Assembly (NCBI GenBank): GCA_020627535.1
Contig: JAHDGU010000003.1
Span: 124,001 to 188,000, forward strand
Direction of reading: 5' to 3'
Length of the DNA: 64,000 nt
From: Saprospiraceae bacterium
GTDB taxonomy: Bacteria > Bacteroidota > Bacteroidia > Chitinophagales > Saprospiraceae
Positions 62,685-64,000 of the stretch are shown here, piece after piece (the stretch's first letter is position 1; each line of letters opens with the position of its first letter). Below the pieces are notes generated by a model. It was not told the DNA's origin. It was given only the letters and a program-made list of their open reading frames with translations, and searched no databases. Made by a program: the position numbers and the translations under genes.

Positions 62685-63851
62685 ATGACAATGAATAGAA
62701 AGAACATGAGAGATCAACGATTGGGAATATTGGGCGCAGGCCAACTAGGGAAAATGCTCTGTCAACGTGCTAGTCAATGGAATCTCAAGACTATCTTGCT
62801 CGACAAGTCAAGCGAATTTCCCGCTGCTGGAATGGCCGATGAATTTATCACTGGTGACTTTACTGATGCCCAGGATGTGGCCAAGTTGATTGGGCGATGT
62901 GATCGAGCCACGATCGAAATCGAAAAAGTGAGCTCAGAAGGCCTCAGAAAGCTCAGAGCGTCTGGTATCTCTGTTCAGCCCAACATTGAGTCACTGGATG
63001 TCATCAAGGACAAAGGATTGCAAAAAAACTTCTATCGAGATGCAGGCTTCCCCAGCTCAGCTTATCGACTGATTTCTACAGAAGCCGAGATCAAGGAGCT
63101 GGTATCTCAAGGCAAATTGCCACTTCCTTTTGTACTTAAGTCTCGTACTGGCGGATATGATGGCAAAGGAGTCCAGATTGTCAAGACTGTGGATGAGCTA
63201 GATCAGCTGATCTCAGGTCCATATCTCATCGAAGAGCTCGTCGATATCGCGAAGGAGCTTGCCGTGATAGCTGTGGCTAATGAGCGTGGCGAGGTCAGGA
63301 GCTTCCCAATGGTAGAAATGCTATTTGATCCCAAAGCAAACTTGGTCGACTATCTTATCTGTCCGAGTGATGTAAGTCCTGCTATCGAAAACCATGCACG
63401 ACAACTTGCAGAATCACTCATCGCTGAGATGAAGATCTGTGGACTCCTGAGTGTAGAGATGTTTTTGACATCTGACGGAGAGATCTTGATCAATGAAGTG
63501 GCTCCGAGACCTCACAATAGTGGCCACCACACGATCGAAGCTTGTAATCACTCCCAATACGAGATGCATCTCCGCGGTGTGATGAATTGGCCCTTGCCAG
63601 AAATCGAGCTTGTCAGACCTGCAGCCATGCTCAATATCCTTGGCACTGGTGAGATTGGCAAAACGATGATCCAGGGTTGGCAAGATTTGATGACAGAGCC
63701 CAATGTATATCCGCACATCTACGGCAAGAACCTGTCCAAACCATATCGTAAAATGGGTCACATCACTGTGACCGGTACGACAATAGAAGAGGTCAAGCAG
63801 CGATCAGAAAGAATCAAAGGACGGCTGAGAGTGAGTGGAAGAACTTCCTAA
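62685..63851 (+). CDS. purK: 5-(Carboxyamino)imidazole ribonucleotide synthase PurK
   Basis: 388 aa, ATP-grasp fold. N-terminus LGILGAGQLGKMLCQRASQW is the nucleotide-like binding turn of PurK; later are LPFVLKSRTGGYDGKGVQIV, YLIEELVDIAKELAVIAV, EMLFDPKANLVDYLICPS-type region, and ILINEVAPRPHNSGHHTIEA. It makes N5-CAIR from AIR, ATP and bicarbonate in purine synthesis. Met codons at residues 3 and 8 are possible later starts. Confidence 0.92.
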   Translation: MTMNRKNMRDQRLGILGAGQLGKMLCQRASQWNLKTILLDKSSEFPAAGMADEFITGDFTDAQDVAKLIGRCDRATIEIEKVSSEGLRKLRASGISVQPNIESLDVIKDKGLQKNFYRDAGFPSSAYRLISTEAEIKELVSQGKLPLPFVLKSRTGGYDGKGVQIVKTVDELDQLISGPYLIEELVDIAKELAVIAVANERGEVRSFPMVEMLFDPKANLVDYLICPSDVSPAIENHARQLAESLIAEMKICGLLSVEMFLTSDGEILINEVAPRPHNSGHHTIEACNHSQYEMHLRGVMNWPLPEIELVRPAAMLNILGTGEIGKTMIQGWQDLMTEPNVYPHIYGKNLSKPYRKMGHITVTGTTIEEVKQRSERIKGRLRVSGRTS

Positions 63852-63858
63852 AAGGAAA

Positions 63859-63897
63859 AATGAGCTGGCCTCGCAGGAGACCAACTCATTCTTATTT
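63859..63897. terminator. Bidirectional terminator between purK and the OmpA-family gene
   Basis: AATGAG-c-TGG ... CCA-a-CTCATT stem with an inner loop of about 14 nt. T-rich sequence lies on the right (CTTATTTT) and on the minus side the stem is followed by TTTTTCC, so it can act both ways. Confidence 0.72.
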
Positions 63898-63927
63898 TCA
63901 TTCACCTAGAGGTGACTTGATCGAGTC

Positions 63928-64000
63928 TTACTCGAACTCTACTGTGAACTGTACTCTTCTATTTTTGGCTCTGCCTGCGGCAGTGTCATTAGAAGCCACA
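63928..64000 (-). CDS. OmpA-family protein (C-terminal fragment)
   Basis: Only the last 23 codons before TAA are in the window: SNDTAAGRAKNRRVQFTVEFE is the end visible. This is the closing helix and strand of an OmpA-like peptidoglycan-binding domain, with the typical N-x-A/G-R-x-x-NRRV signature. The protein starts beyond the right edge. Inference: outer-membrane anchoring to peptidoglycan. Confidence 0.8.
   Translation of the reverse strand, partial: VASNDTAAGRAKNRRVQFTVEFE

Noticed and set aside
63861-63877. CATTTTTCCTTTTAGGAA near the end of purK
   Set aside because: A simple T-rich terminator-type hairpin, not the GNRA-loop motif.

Overview
The window looks like a chromosome segment of a marine-type member of the Bacteroidota, most likely in or near the Saprospiria. 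This rests on sequence features: several secreted proteins end in type IX secretion (T9SS) sorting domains (left edge, 8628-10106, 45316-47646, 56368-60234), one ends in a gliding-motility CHU_C domain (47748-49568), there is an Oar-like TonB-dependent receptor, SprB-type repeats, DUF2652 and WbqC family proteins, menaquinone genes, and promoters of the Bacteroidota type (-7 TAnnTTTG). I see no rRNA, tRNA, CRISPR array, prophage or intact insertion sequence. Species cannot be named.

Layout. 1-5.4 kb: a truncated cadherin-like/dockerin-like T9SS protein, a helical protein of unknown function, a TPR lipoprotein and a Spo0M-like arrestin-fold protein. 5.5-8.1 kb: a predicted membrane electron-transfer module (CCG-type Fe-S protein plus membrane ferredoxin) and a small conserved protein. 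8.1-17.3 kb: a phosphoribosyltransferase, a lamin-tail protein, an Oar-like receptor with a strong terminator, a queuosine-precursor transporter, an HscA-type Hsp70 and a DUF2652 cyclase-like protein without a usual start codon. 17.3-24.9 kb: a secreted reprolysin-like metalloprotease, MiaE, a glycosyltransferase, WbqC, a methyltransferase and an M1 aminopeptidase lipoprotein. 25-31.5 kb: a CNNM/CorC-type membrane protein, a TRAP transporter (dctQM and a convergent TAT-exported binding protein), a hibernation factor, TerC and an unknown membrane-anchored protein. 31.4-36.5 kb: a signalling block with an atypical receiver, a receiver-HTH regulator, a 2Fe-2S ferredoxin and a five-PAS histidine kinase. 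36.5-41.2 kb: the menaquinone operon menC-menE-menF-menD. 41-50 kb: a BNR/sortilin-like protein, a LolA-like protein, a beta-helix T9SS protein, a CHU_C protein and a nitroreductase. 50-56 kb: two guanidino-modifying enzymes, YebC, a MITE-like noncoding element, feoAB and an orphan CoA-transferase B subunit. 56-64 kb: an adhesin-like protein with 11 SprB repeats, CorA, pyrC, purK and the tail of an OmpA-family protein.

The most unusual signal is not a gene. A 17-nt motif, CATTT followed by a 4-nt arm, a GAAA (rarely GTAA) loop and the matching arm, occurs 17 times on both strands, inside genes and between them. The arms differ from copy to copy but stay complementary, so the hairpin itself seems to be conserved. 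By rough count chance would give far fewer than one copy. Other points of note are a 312-bp element with imperfect inverted ends behind yebC, -7 promoter elements only 4-7 nt before four start codons, and very tight convergent gene packing in which five pairs overlap by exactly 4 nt at their stop codons.
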